Below, one piece after another: positions 44,669-56,800 of a stretch of 64,000 nt of DNA. The first letter of the stretch is position 1. Every line of letters begins with the position of its first letter. Both the position numbers and the translations under genes were made by a program. The notes beneath the pieces are model-generated. The model was not told where the DNA came from, searched no databases, and worked only from the letters and a program-made list of their open reading frames with translations. Source of the stretch: Cheiracanthium punctorium (Eukaryota > Arthropoda > Arachnida > Araneae > Cheiracanthiidae); assembly GCA_038373885.1 (NCBI GenBank), contig JAWZYV010016591.1:1-64000 (forward strand), written 5' to 3'.

Positions 44669-45134
44669 TACAACATTAAGGCAATTAGAAAAAGATAATA
44701 AAAGTCTGTAAATTTTTTCATCCATGTCTACATCCAAAAATAAAAAATTTTGAAAATATATTTTTACATTTACCATTATTAAACCTAAAACACATATGTA
44801 TTAATTATATGATTTATATGTATCTTAATGAGAACTAATTCATTCTTTTTTTTTTTTTTAAAGTAAAATAAGAATTATAAGTACACTTTTGTATTCTGTG
44901 TGTATATCTGTTTTTCTTTCTACATATAAAGACTATTCCAAAAGCATTAACCTGGTTTAACAGAAACATATAATAAATTACAAAGTTCCAGTATTTTATG
45001 AAATCTATTGCTATTTTAAAATTTATCAAATACGAAATTTTATATGGCCCACATACAAAAGAATTCTTAATAAAATCTGCTGCACATATGCTAATACAGT
45101 AATGTACCATTTTATTCTAAAAAGTTTCGGATAT
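44669..45134. other. AT-rich interior of the hAT MITE, no gene seen
   Basis: Between the mariner and the small MITE. Very AT-rich with a T run near 44846-44859. No feature recognised. Confidence 0.5.
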
Positions 45135-45289
45135 CAGTGGCGTAGCAAGGGGGGGGTGTCAGGACCCCCCCCCCTCCCTAAAATTTAGCAGGCTTCTATT
45201 ATTGACACAAAGAATGCAATTCACAATATGGATTATCCTTTACATCAGTGCCTAAACCTTCCTAAAAATGTTTTCTAGCTATGCCACTG
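45135..45289. mobile_element. Small hAT-type MITE
   Basis: A 155-bp unit bounded by CAGTGGCGTAGCAAG and the reverse complement of CAGTGGCATAGCTAG, flanked by TCGGATAT (45127-45134) and TCAGGTAT (45290-45297), an 8-bp target duplication with two mismatches. It contains C and G runs. A similar end, GGCTATGCCACTG, occurs at 7899-7911 and 12191-12203 beside long C runs, pointing to other copies. Confidence 0.72.
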
Positions 45290-45501
45290 TCAGGTATGAA
45301 AAATATTTACGGAGTTAAACCACTTTTTATATAAATATATCAGTTCTGTGAAAATGCAGTTATAGTAAGTCAATAATATTAAAATGCAAATAATGACTAG
45401 TACATCTTATTGTATCTAGGATTTTACCACTTTTCCTCAGGTTTTTACCGTGTCTTGATAAAACCAGTTTTTACTGGTAAAAAGCCAAACATGTTACTGG
45501 C

Positions 45502-46400
45502 CTAAAAGGTAGGGTTTGCAGACACTCTGCTTTATGCAAGCTTCAATATAAAGAATATTTAAATGCTTACATTTATATATTTACATGCCACCTTTTCATG
45601 TAAAAGTATTATGCATACACCACTATAAATAGTGAAAAATAAATTTAATTGAAAGACTTTATTTACATCTAACAGCTTAAAAAAAACCAATATTGGACCT
45701 TTTAGGGAAAAAAATGATAATAAATAAAATAAAATAACTTCTCAGAAAATTTGTTACACTGTAAATATTATGTCATATAAATAATATATACTCCAAATCA
45801 AAGGAACATGCAAAATCATATGTAATATTACACAGTAGCGATGAACTGAATATTTGGTTGGTAATTGGTACAGTGCCTATTTGGCAGACAAACCGAATAT
45901 TCGGTTCAGCTGAGTAGTAAACAAATTTCAATATTTAATGATTAGCAAACAGACACATTTCTTTTATACATTGAATGTTATAGTATATTATCAAAATACA
46001 AAATTAATTCAAATTGTTACTTATTCATATCATATCATTTAAAGTAATTTTAATGGAAGAGAAAACACTTAGATATTAAATTAAAATTTTGTTGCTTTTC
46101 AACTTTTCTCAAGTCTTACGACAAATTACATTAACCTTACGATTACTAACTCATTTAAATAAAAAACAGTAACCAGAAAAAAAAACCTCACTATATTAAG
46201 TGTTCATAAGTATGTAAAGTCAATTTGCTGTTTTAAAAAAAAATAAAATATGAGCTAAAAGCGTATTAAAGAACCTGCCCTAACTTTCTTAGTTTAATTT
46301 GATATATTAATTAGTGTATTGATTAAGATTTTTTTTTTTGTCAGAAAAAAAGTTTCATTTCTGGTGGACGTACCCATTATTTAAATTAAATATTAGTAAA
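45502..46400. other. AT-rich interval with one inverted repeat
   Basis: Around 45852-45917 CTGAATATTTGGTT and AACCGAATATTCGGTTCAG form an inverted pair, preceded by CAGTAGCGATGAA, reminiscent of a hAT MITE end. Nothing else recognisable. Confidence 0.45.
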
Positions 46401-46408
46401 CAACTTAC

Positions 46409-46580
46409 TTGAATTTTGAGAAAACCCTGATGTGCTTGCAGCAGCTAGCAGATGTACATCTGCAGGGGTGTCCTCAGTGACCTGTGTCATATTTAAGATG
46501 TAGGAGATATCAGTGTTGTTCTCCATCTCCATTGATATCCCATGTGGCTCCAGAGTTACTGAAGATGAGCAGGATGCCAT
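46409..46580 (-). other. Candidate coding exon of a non-transposon gene
   Basis: On the minus strand 172 nt are open, begin ATG directly after an acceptor-like TTTGTCAG and end at a donor-like GTAAGT. The composition is clearly GC-richer than the AT-rich surroundings, as expected for a constrained exon. The peptide begins MASCSSSVTLEPHG and contains TQVTEDTPADVHLLAAAS. It is acidic and Ser/Thr-rich with no motif I recognise. The Tigger pseudogene at 47202-47953 lies upstream on the same strand. It may be a host exon, a second exon of a transposon gene, or chance. Confidence 0.4.
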
Positions 46581-46820
46581 CTGACAAAGATTATACAGAA
46601 GTGCATTTTTTTTAATGTGTTGTAACATAAAATTATGATGTTTACAAAAAGAATATACCGTAATTTCGGGTAGATAAGTCGCACTGGCGTATACGCTGCA
46701 GAAAGGCATTCCCAAAAATGGCTTTAAGTACTCATTCATCTCTTTGCATAATGATGTAATAATTGCTGATAACATTTTTAACAAAACTATAAAAAATAAT
46801 AAAGAACTAAACAACCATAT

Positions 46821-47092
46821 TACCCTGAATTTGTTAAAAACTTAGTATGCCGATTTCTAATTACGGTAATTATAACAATAAGAACCTTGAACTTGTGGAA
46901 CACGTGGTGCGCCGATTTCGAATTACAGAAGTTACAACAATAAACTAACTTCTTACCTTGAACTTGTTAAAAACGTAGTGTGCCGAATTCTAATTAAATG
47001 AAAAAACAATAATAACACAATTACAATAATAAACAAAGCAACAACTTACCATGAACTTACCAAAAACACAGTGTGCCGAATTCTAATTATGC
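46821..47092. repeat. Four-unit degenerate minisatellite
   Basis: TACC(C/T)TGAA(T/C)TTG... followed by GT(G/A)(T/C)GCCGA(T/A)TTCTAATTA-type sequence recurs four times with unit lengths between about 60 and 95 bases. It lies downstream (minus strand) of the Tigger transposase. Near 46657-46700 TACCGTAATTTCGGGTAGAT and AAGTCGCACTGGCG resemble a Tigger-type terminal region, so the array may be inside that element. Confidence 0.6.
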
Positions 47093-47201
47093 CATTTTCA
47101 CGTGTAAAACTTTGTTTATTACCATAAACTGTTATATTATTAAAAAGAATAAGTAAACTAGATAATGAAAAAGAATTGCATGCTAAAGTTATTTCATTTA
47201 A

Positions 47202-47953
47202 TCAAAGCATTACATCTTCGGACATCCATCCTTTTTCGTTTGCGCATATAGTCACTCCCTTTGGAAAGTTGCCTTTTGGAAGGGTATTCCATTTGAAAAT
47301 TAGCAAAGGCGGTACCTTGTCGCCATTCGCGGCACAACTCAGAATGCATGTGAATGAACTCTTTTCGTTTCCCGTTGTTGCAATGGAGATAGTTTTGTCA
47401 CCGGTATTATGGACAGTTCTATTTGCAGGACAGTCAAATGTAACTGGCACTTCGTCTATGTTTATTACTTGACCTTTACTTAAGTCATTTTCTTTAAGGT
47501 GTAGTCCAAGAAAGCTGCTTTTTTTTCTTTCCAGTCCACGGGAAGCTTTTGTCCAATGGTGGTTTTAGAGCGAACGGATAATTTTCTGTGCTTCATAAAA
47601 CGATAACACCAATTCGGACCTCCGACAAAGTTTGTAATGCCCATTTGCTGGGCTATTATTTTCGCTTGAAGACGAATTCTAACAGTAGATACCGATGATC
47701 CACTGTCTCTTTGTTTAGCAACCCATTTAGCAAAATTTTCTTCTAAGACAGGCCAAGCTATGGAGCCAGACCGACGACATCTTTTATTTTTTGGCATTGC
47801 ATTTAATATCTCTCGTTCGTATCTCCACCATCAAATGCATCGCTCATCGACATCGAACTCTCTAGCTGCAGCCCGATTTCCAATTTCGGTAGCTCTCTTC
47901 ACTGCTGAAAGCTTATACGTATCTGTATAGCTTTTCCTTCTAATAGGAGCCAT
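47202..47953 (-). pseudogene. Tigger/pogo-type transposase (CENP-B-like), N-terminal two thirds
   Basis: The minus-strand frame starts MAPIRRKSYTDTYKLSAVKR, a psq/CENP-B-like helix-turn-helix. A nonsense TGA follows CI near 47836, then WWRYEREILNAMPKNKRC, a second helix-turn-helix region (KWVAKQRDSGSSVSTVRIR, GGPNWCYRFMKHR), and after a frameshift near 47500 the DDE_1 region, INIDEVPVTFDCP and GNEKSSFTCILSCAANG. The later catalytic Asp residues are not recognisable beyond 47202. The protein would bind the element ends and the first catalytic Asp would be in IDE. The copy is dead but only mildly decayed. Confidence 0.8.
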
Positions 47954-48258
47954 AATATAATTAACAACAGGATAACTTAACAAGCGTGAAAGATAAAACG
48001 AGCAGAGTAGCAAGTAAGCAATACGCAAGGCAAGCACTAAGAAATGGCACACGTGATCGGAAAATACAGACTGATTAGATTTAGTGCTGCCAAAGAATTT
48101 ATGACAAATTTTGCTTAGTTTTCCCTCCACCCCTGCTTTGAGAGGGTAGACCAAACAACTTGTTCGGTCCAAACCAGTTCTCGGACACTTTAAAAGCATT
48201 TCCACTAGCTTAGCAACTAGGGGGAGGAGAAGGGGTGAACCGGCTCTGCGTGACAAGC

Positions 48259-48391
48259 CAGGGACTTATTTACACTCTTGGGGGCTTAAGGCACTGAAAT
48301 GTCCCGTAAGATAGCAGACGTTTCAGTGCGGAAGAGTAATTTTGGGGACTCGGGGGCTTTCCCCGAATGCCCTGCCGAAAATCAATCCCTG
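48259..48391. mobile_element. Short MITE with CAGGGA ends
   Basis: CAGGGACTTATTTACAC on the left and, as reverse complement, CAGGGATTGATTTTCGG on the right bound 133 bp. The flanks TGACAAGC (48251-48258) and TATAAGCC (48392-48399) are a doubtful 8-bp duplication. The ends are of hAT type. It has no coding capacity. Confidence 0.55.
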
Positions 48392-48399
48392 TATAAGCC

Positions 48400-48889
48400 A
48401 GGAGTTTTTGTAATATGTTTCTACTCACTTTTTTTTTTTTTTTTAAACTTAGTATAAATGCGGCTAAGGCCCTATAGAAAGACCTCCACGTAATGCACTC
48501 CACCTATTGGCCTAAAGCCTAGTTCAGCTAATTAGCAGAAAATCACAAACACAAACGCGATCGTCACCCTAGCCATTCAGAGTTTTCCCTGGTCCTTATT
48601 TGTGCAAAGTTTAGGAGAAAACCACGGAAAACCCCGAACTGCTAGGTCGATGCGCGATCTGAGGTCGAACGAAGCACTTACCGTTATCCCACGCTATGGA
48701 TGCGAACACTGGTTGGGCTTATGTTTTTTTTTGGGGGGGGGCAGGGAAAAAGCAAACGGACCTAGGTTTCTCATGAGAAAATAAAATTGGGTGAGATTTC
48801 TCACCCATCCAAAAATTTTGAGTGAGATTTCTGAAAGTAAAGTGAGAACGTAATATTTTTTTAACATCATTTTATTTATGTATAGTACA
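48400..48889. other. Mixed interval; GC-richer repeat-like block at 48500-48720
   Basis: Positions 48600-48720 (AACCACGGAAAACCCCGAAC and following) look like a dispersed arthropod repeat, but no ends are defined. Positions 48793-48812 hold the palindrome GGGTGAGATTTCTCACCC. T and G runs are present. No gene is seen. Confidence 0.4.
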
Positions 48890-49520
48890 ATTTCAATAAC
48901 TCAGAATTTTCCGTTCATTAAAAATTTTAGCTGCTTGATTGTCAGGAAAACTTTTTACATTGATATTTCCATAAGTTATTCTAATCAGATTGCTTGAACG
49001 TCTATTTCGAAATTTGTTTTTAATTCGATTTTGATTGCCGAAAGATCTTTTGACAGATGCCGAGCTTATTGGAATTGTGAGATAAATTTCCAATATTTTT
49101 GCAGTGTTCAAATAAATCACTGCATATGAATTCAGCAAAATCTCATCAGTTTTACAGAGTTTGAGTGTTTTTATAATTGTTTTTTAACAGAATACAAACA
49201 TCTTCATACTCTTGTTGAAGCTGGTCCTCATGTAAATTCTCGGAAACGAAACCCAACCTGCCTAATTTCTCTTTCGTTTCTGAAGAATTCAGTGCTTTCA
49301 TCAATACTGGATCATAGACTTGAAAGCAGTCTATATTTGATAGTATTTCTTTTGGAAATCAGGTGTTAATTCCTTCAACAACAGAATTTATTAAATTTCT
49401 TTTAATTTGGGTTAAGCTTTCTAGATTACTAGCTGCAGGAATTCTTCCCTTAATGATTTTTTAGTATGAAGCCTCCCTTTTTTCATCAAGCACTGTTAAT
49501 TCATCATCGCTATCAATAAA
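48890..49520 (-). pseudogene. hAT transposase C-terminus (dimerisation domain), broken
   Basis: The minus-strand translation includes EIYLTIPISSASVKRSFGNQ followed by NKFRNRRSSNL, the conserved hAT C-terminal dimerisation motif (P.SSA..ERSFS....K...R). Upstream blocks EFIDSDDELTVLDEKRE, ESLTQIKRNLINSVV and LGRLGFVSENLHEDQ fit the preceding region of ZMYM1-like hAT transposases but lie in different frames with stops. The N-terminal catalytic part is absent, and a pogo-derived segment adjoins at 49540. Confidence 0.75.
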
Positions 49521-49539
49521 TTCAATTAATTATTTTTTT

Positions 49540-49875
49540 GGGGGGGAAGGAGGGGCAGCTCCTTAAAAGACTAATTAACTCTTACTGCAAACCACAATTA
49601 AACTTGGATTGGAAGGATGATGCAAATTTCAAACTACCAGAAGATACCAATAATTTCATGAATCATAGTTGTATAAAAAACAAACGGATGAAATGCTCTC
49701 AAAACTCATATAAGGACACATTACAAAAACAAAACATTTTATAGCTACAGAATAGCTAGGAGCTTTAATATTTTATTCCCTCTTCTTTGCATTCCGATAA
49801 TAATTGAACTGCATTATCTCTGAAGAGAACTTCAAGAGAGGAGAGGGAGGGTAAGCAGAAAACATCTGGGTTTTT
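49540..49875. repeat. Fragment related to the pogo-type element at 41240-41650
   Basis: Shared landmarks in the same order: GACTAATT, GGATGCAAATTTC-like, ACAAAACATTTTA(C/T)AGCT, TGCATTCCGAT, TTATCTCTGAA and a G-rich stretch, then CAGA(G/A)AAAACATC. Divergence is substantial. No terminal repeats were identified around it. Confidence 0.6.
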
Positions 49876-50427
49876 TTTCTTTCATGGAGTGTTATTATTT
49901 TATTTTTCACTACAGTCCAGATCTCTCTGGGAGCTCCAGACGAAAATACAAAAGGCACAACTATTCTTACCAAGTTTACAGATAGAGATTTCGTCATGCT
50001 TTATATATATATTTATTAAATTATCCACTCAAAAGAATATTTATCTAGGAAGTTAATTACACTGCACCACGTGCACTCGAACGACTTAGATAATTATTGA
50101 TAAAAATAATTATTATGTCAGGTAGGAGTTCCATACTTGATATGCGTGCAGTGAAAATAATTCAAAAGAATTGGGGGAAGGGGGGGGGAGCTATCGCTTC
50201 TTTCTTTGCGGCAACTCATCGGAGTATTTTTTCCTCTCTGCGTGTTACCGACAACCTCTTCCCAATTTTGATAGTAGCAGAGTGAAAACAAAAGCAAAAC
50301 AAATTTTTGTATTTGTAAACTGAAGTTTTCAAGCAGCGCTCGAGAATTTCGTGCAGATGGTGAATATTTTGCAGCGTGAGAGTACCTCACGATGTAATAT
50401 TTTTTGCATGATATTTAAGAAATTTAA
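49876..50427. other. Interval before LINE F, no gene seen
   Basis: Contains a G run near 50180 and ordinary AT-rich sequence. No reading frame or transposon end recognised. The left target duplication of LINE F should lie at its right edge, but its partner is beyond the window. Confidence 0.5.
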
Positions 50428-50980
50428 CCTCAGGGGAAAAAATTACTTTAGGTTTTTACGGGTGTCGCAATCCCGGGGCCCCAGCGATCTTTCCCTTATC
50501 TTTGTTCTACCCTCCTCTTCTCTTAGCTATCTCCTTCCTTTTCCCCCTCAGTGTAGTTTCCTCTGTGGAGGTGAGGGCCCCCCTTTAGAAGCTGCGGCCG
50601 CCCTGTGCTGTCAGCTCCTATTGGCGGAAAACTACCCACGTGTTTGCCGTGCGTGGAGACCCGTGTCCCCGGAAATGGGATCTTGGTAATTGTGGTAATT
50701 GAGGGGTCTTTTCTCCAACACATTGCTTTGGCCTCGGCTTCGGGTAAACAGGAGGTGCACAGCGTTCCCCTGTGTATCAATCGCCTGGTGGTACTGATTT
50801 CGGTCAACTGCTAGGGATCAAGCAAACTGACTTTTACTGGGCATGTCGTTAAGGGTGGACGCTGCCTAAGGGGTGTACTGTGCGCGTATAGACCCGACTA
50901 GCACTGGTGCATGAATGTGCATCCCCTTGTTGGGCTCCGTGGTGGGTAGTGCGGTCGGGTCCGAATTTCCAATCTCCAAT

Positions 50981-51250
50981 ATGGATTCGTCGTTATCTTC
51001 GTCTCAAGTCAATGTTCCGAAATCTACTCAAGGAGATGGTAATTTAAAAATTTTTCTCGTGAAATGTCTGGATGGTAACTTTAGCCAAACATCTCCTTTC
51101 CTAATCCATAAGTGCATAACTGATAATGTCGGAGAAGTTCCTAAAATTAAAAAAAATACGTTCAGGTGACCTCTTAGTGGAAGTAACCAATAGCACACAG
51201 GCAAACAGTATAATGAAATTACAAACTATCGGCCTAAAATCTGTCACTGT
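50981..51250 (+). pseudogene. LINE F/H ORF1, N-terminal part
   Basis: Begins MDSSLSSSQVNVPKSTQGDG at the conserved start and continues FLVKCLDGNFSQTSPF. A frameshift in the A run near 51152 puts the rest (GDLLVEV, in all other copies) in another frame. The gene is then cut at 51250 by the LTR retrotransposon. The missing part continues from 62677. Confidence 0.85.
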
Positions 51251-52040
51251 TGTCTGTGTTTAGCAGAGTTTTATACTTCAAAATTTTGAGCAGTGAAAGC
51301 TAGTAAGAAAAATGAATTGAGGGCTTGCCAGGTAAAAGATGTCAAAAGAGTTTACCTTGATAGTTCTTTTATTTTAGTAATGAAGCATGAAGGCTTGTAT
51401 ACAGATGGGGATGAACAAAGGAAACAAAAAACAGGTATTTGATGTGGTACAGCATCTATGTGTCATCGGACATTCTGGACAACAAATCGAACCGGGGTTG
51501 AACAGCATCACCTTGAGGTAAGCTTGTAGTGGCATAATCAAAAAGGCTTTATTGGAAGCTGCGGCGGGAAGGCTCCAGGTTAATCGTTTGACTCAGCTCA
51601 GAGCATCTCACATGGCTGGCTTCGAGCGTCCTTCTACACGCATCTGTCGCATCACCCTTTTCGCCTCCTCTCACCATCTATCGCGGCAGACTTTTATACT
51701 GTTGGCCAGGCAACGACGTCACCAAGGACTGCGGACCTGTGACGTGAAAAGAAAAAGGAGAAAATAGCTCCGCGGCAAGTCGCCGGGAGTACAGCGTCTC
51801 TAGCGGCCAAAAACAGAAACACGTTATGCAAAACGTTTTGCAGCAATTAGGTGCTTGTTTGAAGCGTTGATATTAGAATAGTGTTAAGTAAGAACTTTAA
51901 TTAATAAAAATAAGAGCTATCTGTGCCTTTAGATTTTAAGGCAAATAATTAAAGTTAAGTTATACAGCATTGAGTTATAATAAAGAAAACACAGCCACAT
52001 GTCATGGAACCTTTAAGGTAAGGTTTACAGTTACTTTTCC
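51251..52040 (-). repeat. 3' LTR of the copia element, main part
   Basis: Starts TGTCTGTGTTTAGCAG on the plus strand, as at 61877. It is interrupted at 52040 by LINE G and finishes after it (57765-57784 repeats the last 15 bases and adds TAACA). On the element's own strand the LTR runs from TGTTAGG to AGACA, i.e. TG...CA ends. Confidence 0.9.
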
Positions 52041-52588
52041 CCCTCAGGGGGAAGACCTACTCTAGGTCTTTACGGGTGTCGCAATCCCGGGACCCCAGTG
52101 ATGTTTCGCTCTTCTTTGTTCTACCCTCCTCTCCTCTTAGCTGTCTCCTTCCTTTCCCCCCTCAGTGTAGTTTCCTCTTTGGAGGTGAGGGCCCCCCTTT
52201 AGAAGCTGCAGCCACTCTGCGCCGTCAGCTTCTATTGGCGGAAAACTACCCACGTGTTTGCCGTGCGTGGAGACCCGTGTCCCCGGAAATGGGGATCCTG
52301 GTAATTGAGGGGTCTTTTCCCCAACACATTGCTTTGGCCTCGGCTTCGGGTAAACGGGAGGTACACAGCGTTCCCCTGTGTATCAATCGGCTGGTGGTAC
52401 TGATTTCGATCAACTGCTAGGGATCAAGCAATCGGACATCTACTGGGCACGTCGTTAAGGGTGGACGCTGCCTAAGGGATGTACTGTGAGCGTATAGACC
52501 CGACTAGCACTGGTGTGCAATTGCACATCCCCTCGTTGGGCTCCGTGGTGGGTGGTGCGGTCGGGTCCGAATTTCAATCTTCCCCAAC

Positions 52589-53816
52589 ATGGATATGAAA
52601 AATTCATCGTCTATCGTCAATGCTCCGCAGTCAACTTGTAATGAAAACATCGATTCACAATTAGTACACATGAACGCTCGATTCTTCATCGTTCACTAAG
52701 TTGAAGGTAATTTTAATGAAACATCCCCTTTTTTAATACATAAATGTATCACCGACAATGTAGGAGAAGTAAAAAAGAAAAAAAATTAAGATTTGGAGAC
52801 CTGTTAGTAGAAGTATCAAACAATAGACAAGCTTCAAAAATAATGAAAATTAAAAACTTCGGCCTAAAAACTGTTACAGTGACCCCTCATACATCCTTAA
52901 ACATCTCACGAGGGGTCGTATCGGAACCCGAACTTTTACACTGCTCTGAAGCTGAAATATTAGAAAACCTAACAGATGACAAAGAAAGTGCCGTTCGTCG
53001 AATCACTATTCGACGCAATAATCAAATAATCAAAACTAAACATATTATCTTAACTTTTCAGTCACCCACTATTCCATCTCATATTAAAGCCGGCTATTTA
53101 TTATGCCCCGTGAGACCATATGTACCAAATCCAATCCGTTGCTTCCAGTGTCAAAAGTTCGGCCATACTAAAACCTCCTGTCGTGGGTCACCCGCCTGTG
53201 CTCGCTGTGGTGCTTCTGACCACGACAGTGAGTCCTGCTCTGCAACTCCAAAATGTGTAAACTGTAAAGAGGAACATCCTTCATACTCCAGATCTTGCCC
53301 GAAATGGGCGTTTGAAAAAGAAATTCAGTCCCTATGTGCCTCTCAAAGACTCTCATATCCGGAAGCCGTAAGATAATAGAAAGCCGGACACCAAAACCTG
53401 GTTTATCTTATGCAGCTGCAACAAGATCAACTAAAACAATAGCAACTCAAACTGAATTACCAAAATCCGTACCTGTGTCCTTTCCTTCTGCAACAGCCCA
53501 AATACCTAAACAATCCATCTCTAATCAAAATAAATCCTCCACGGCTCCACAAAAACATATATCAAAGAAAAACTCTCAAAATGTTACCTCAACCCGACCA
53601 CAAATAAAAAAGTCTTCGGTCTACAGATCAAAGTACAATAAACCCAAAATCAAACACGTTCCTCCACAACGCCCTATAGACGATACTATCCTACATTTGG
53701 ACCCCTCTGACTCTGAAATGTCAGATCTTCCCATGGATGATGACGAGATCCCTAGTACCCCTCTCAAGCCTACGGGGGTTCGGAGCAAGATGAGCATCAT
53801 CCCAAACACAACATGA
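52589..53816 (+). pseudogene. LINE G ORF1 (Gag-like), disrupted
   Basis: Starts MDMKNSSSIVN. A TAA near 52698 and a frameshift in an A run near 52780 break the N-terminal domain. A further missing base near 53368 (after YPEA) shifts the Ser/Lys-rich C-terminal part. Three knuckles are intact: CFQCQKFGHTKTSC, CARCGASDHDSESC and CVNCKEEHPSYSRSC. The stop reads ATGATAATGG, so the TGA overlaps one ATG and lies two bases before the conserved ORF2 ATG at 53819. Confidence 0.88.
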
Positions 53817-53818
53817 TA

Positions 53819-56800
53819 ATGGCTCTGCTGCTGTCTTGGAACTGCCATGGTTTCCTTAATAAAAACGATGACCTCAAAACGCTGATTTATGATCATAACC
53901 CCGCTTGCTTTGCCCTTCAGGAAACCTTTCTCAAAACCAATAGACATACTAAAATCCATAATTACACCATCTTTCGCAAGGACTATGAGCTCAATGATAA
54001 GGCCACAGGTGGAGTTGCCCTATTAATTAACAATAGTTATCCTCACACTATGGTCAACCTTAACACAAATCTCCAAGCAGTTGCCACTCGTATTCAATTA
54101 AAACAACTCACAACTGTCTGCAGTATATACCTCCCTCCTAGTGAAGCCATAAGCCAAACTTCCCTCAATAGTCTCATTCAGCAACTTCCTCCTCCTTTCA
54201 TCCTCCTTGGTGACATGAATGCTCATAGTCCCTTGTGGGGCAGCAAAGACACAAACAATAGGGGCCATCTCATAGAACAACTGCTAACCGACTTCTCTCT
54301 TTGCGTAATGAATAATGGTGATACCACCCATTTCCACCACCCAACCAAATCCTTCCATGCCATAGACCTCGCCATTTGCTCTCCATCTATCCTCCCATTA
54401 TATAACTTTTCAGTCTCTAACGATCTACATAACAGTGATCACTTTCCGATTTTCCTCTCACCTCTGTACTATAATCGGAAAGACAACTGTACCACTCCAA
54501 GATATAATTATGAAAAGGAAGATTGGCCCACCTTCACCCATTTATCCAGTATATCCTCAAATAGTCTTGCAGGTTCCATTGATGAGGTCGTTGACAAAGT
54601 CACCTCCCTTATTATCAAGGCAGCAGATGCCAACATTCCTAAATCGGGCATGAAACATCGGCATAATAAAAAACCGTGGTGGAATGAAACTTGTACTCTA
54701 GTAAAAAAACAGCAGCAGAAAGCCTGGAGCATTTTCAGGCGATACCCCACGACCGAAAATCTAGTTCTCTTTAAAAAAGCTAAAGCTTACGCTAGAAAAA
54801 TAAGGCGGGAATGTCAAAGGGAATCGTGGATAAAATATGTCTCTAGCATAACGCCCACTACCTCTAGTAAGGAGCTATGGACAAAAACTAAAAGAGACAT
54901 GGGAATCTATAATAATCACTCAATATCCTGTCTGTCGGTAAACAATAATATTATTTCGGAAAAAAAAGAAATAGCCAATATTATCGGTCAGACACTTGCC
55001 TCTATCTCCTGCAGTACTTCCTTCTCAAATACTTTTCTGTCATATAAACAACAGTCCGAACAAAAAAAAAAAAAAAAAATTTAAAACCTCCTCCCACTTT
55101 TCTTACAATAATAATTTTACCATCAGTGAACTCACCAAATACTTAAGACAAGCCTCCAATACCGCTCCTGGTCCTGATGGTATTACTTACAAAATGCTGA
55201 AACACTTGTCCCATGACTCATTACAAATCCTCTTGCAATTATACAATAGAATCTGGAATGAACAAACATTTCCTTCCTCCTGGAGAAATGCAATAGTTAT
55301 TCCCTTTCCTAAACCTGGGAAAGATACTTCTAACCCTAGTAATTACCGTCCCATAGCCTTTACTAGTTGTGTGTGCAAACTAACTGAAAAAATGGTTAAT
55401 GCTCGCCTTGTTTACATTCTAGAGACTGGGGACCATATACATCCCTTTCAAAGTGGCTTCCGCAAAGGCAGGTCCACAATTGACAATATTTTAAATCTAG
55501 AGACGCAAATTCGGAATGCCTTCCTTAGAAAGAATCACCTAGTGTCCGTTTTCTTCGACATTGAAAAGGCATATGACTGCACATGGAAGTACGGCATACT
55601 CCAAGACCTCTATAATATAGGCTTTCGGGGCAATCTACCAACTTTTATAAAAAACTTTTTATCCCTCAGAAACTTCCGTGTCAGCATCAATGGTACTCTA
55701 TCTGATAATTTCATCCAAGACGAGGGTGTTCCCCAGGGCTCCGTACTTAGCGTCACCCTCTTCTCAATTAAAATCAATAATATCCTTAGACAACTGCCAC
55801 CCACAGTCTACGGCAGCCTTTACGTCAACGACCTTCAAATCTCCTGCCAGGGGAAAGATATGCGCCTCATCGAACGGCAGCTTCAAAATGCCATAAACCG
55901 CATCTTAAAATGGTGTGACACAAATGGTTTCTCTATCTCTGCTGGAAAAACCGTATGCACCCATTTTTGCCGGAAACGTGGGATCCACCCCGACCCAGAA
56001 CTTTACCTGGGTAATAATAACATTGTTGTGAAGGACTCTGTCAAATTTTTAGGATTAAATTTCGACAAAAAACTAACTTTTGCTAATCATATTTCTGACA
56101 TTCGCAGTAAATGTGAGAAAAAGCTTAATATTTTAAAGGTTTTAACCAACACCTCTTGGGGGGCTGACCGTGACGCTCTGTTACGGATTTATCGTGCTGT
56201 CATACGTTCAAAAATGGACTATGCAAGTTGCGCGTATGGGTGAGCTTGCAAATCAGTGTTAAAAAAACTTGACCCTGTGCATCATGCTGCACTCCGCATT
56301 TGCTCTGGTGCTTTTAGAACATCACCTGTACATAGTCTTTACGTCACCTGCCACGAGCCATCTCTCACCCTCATCCGTCATAAGCTCTCCTTAAACACAT
56401 ACTTTCGTATTCTCTCTCATCCTTCACATCCATTAAAGAATTGTTTTATAGATACTCATCTTGACCGTTTTTATGCAAATCGTCCCATCTGTACCCCCCC
56501 CCTTTGGACTAAGGATTCGTAGGAGTCTTGTCGGTACCCAATTGGAGGATGTTAATGTATCTACTTGTTCATTTCATGAAGTCCCACCATGGACAAAATT
56601 GCAGATCTCCTACCTACAACCATTCGAAGGCTTCACAAAACCAAACACTGATCCCATAATATATCAACAGTTATTTCTAGACCATAAAAGGAAATATCGA
56701 AACTTTGAAGAACTATATACTGATGGCTCAAAATCTCATAATCATGTAGGCTTTGCTTATGTACATCGTAATCATTCTTGCAACTACACCCTACCTTCGT

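Larger units (their letters stand above)
43154..45493. mobile_element. hAT-type MITE split by a mariner element
   Basis: The left end CAGGGTTGGAAGGTTTTTAC and the right end, read as reverse complement CATGTTTGGCTTTTTACCAG, are imperfect inverted repeats. They are flanked by TTAATGGC at 43146-43153 and TTACTGGC at 45494-45501, an 8-bp target duplication with one mismatch. Without the inserts the element would be under 1 kb. It contains the mariner at 43223-44668 and a small MITE at 45135-45289. Confidence 0.7.

Noticed and set aside
46821..47092. CRISPR-like array
   Set aside because: Four divergent units of unequal length with no constant repeat-spacer structure, in eukaryotic DNA.
47176..47472. 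Plus-strand frame of 98 codons
   Set aside because: It is the antisense of the Tigger DDE region, whose minus-strand motifs are clear.
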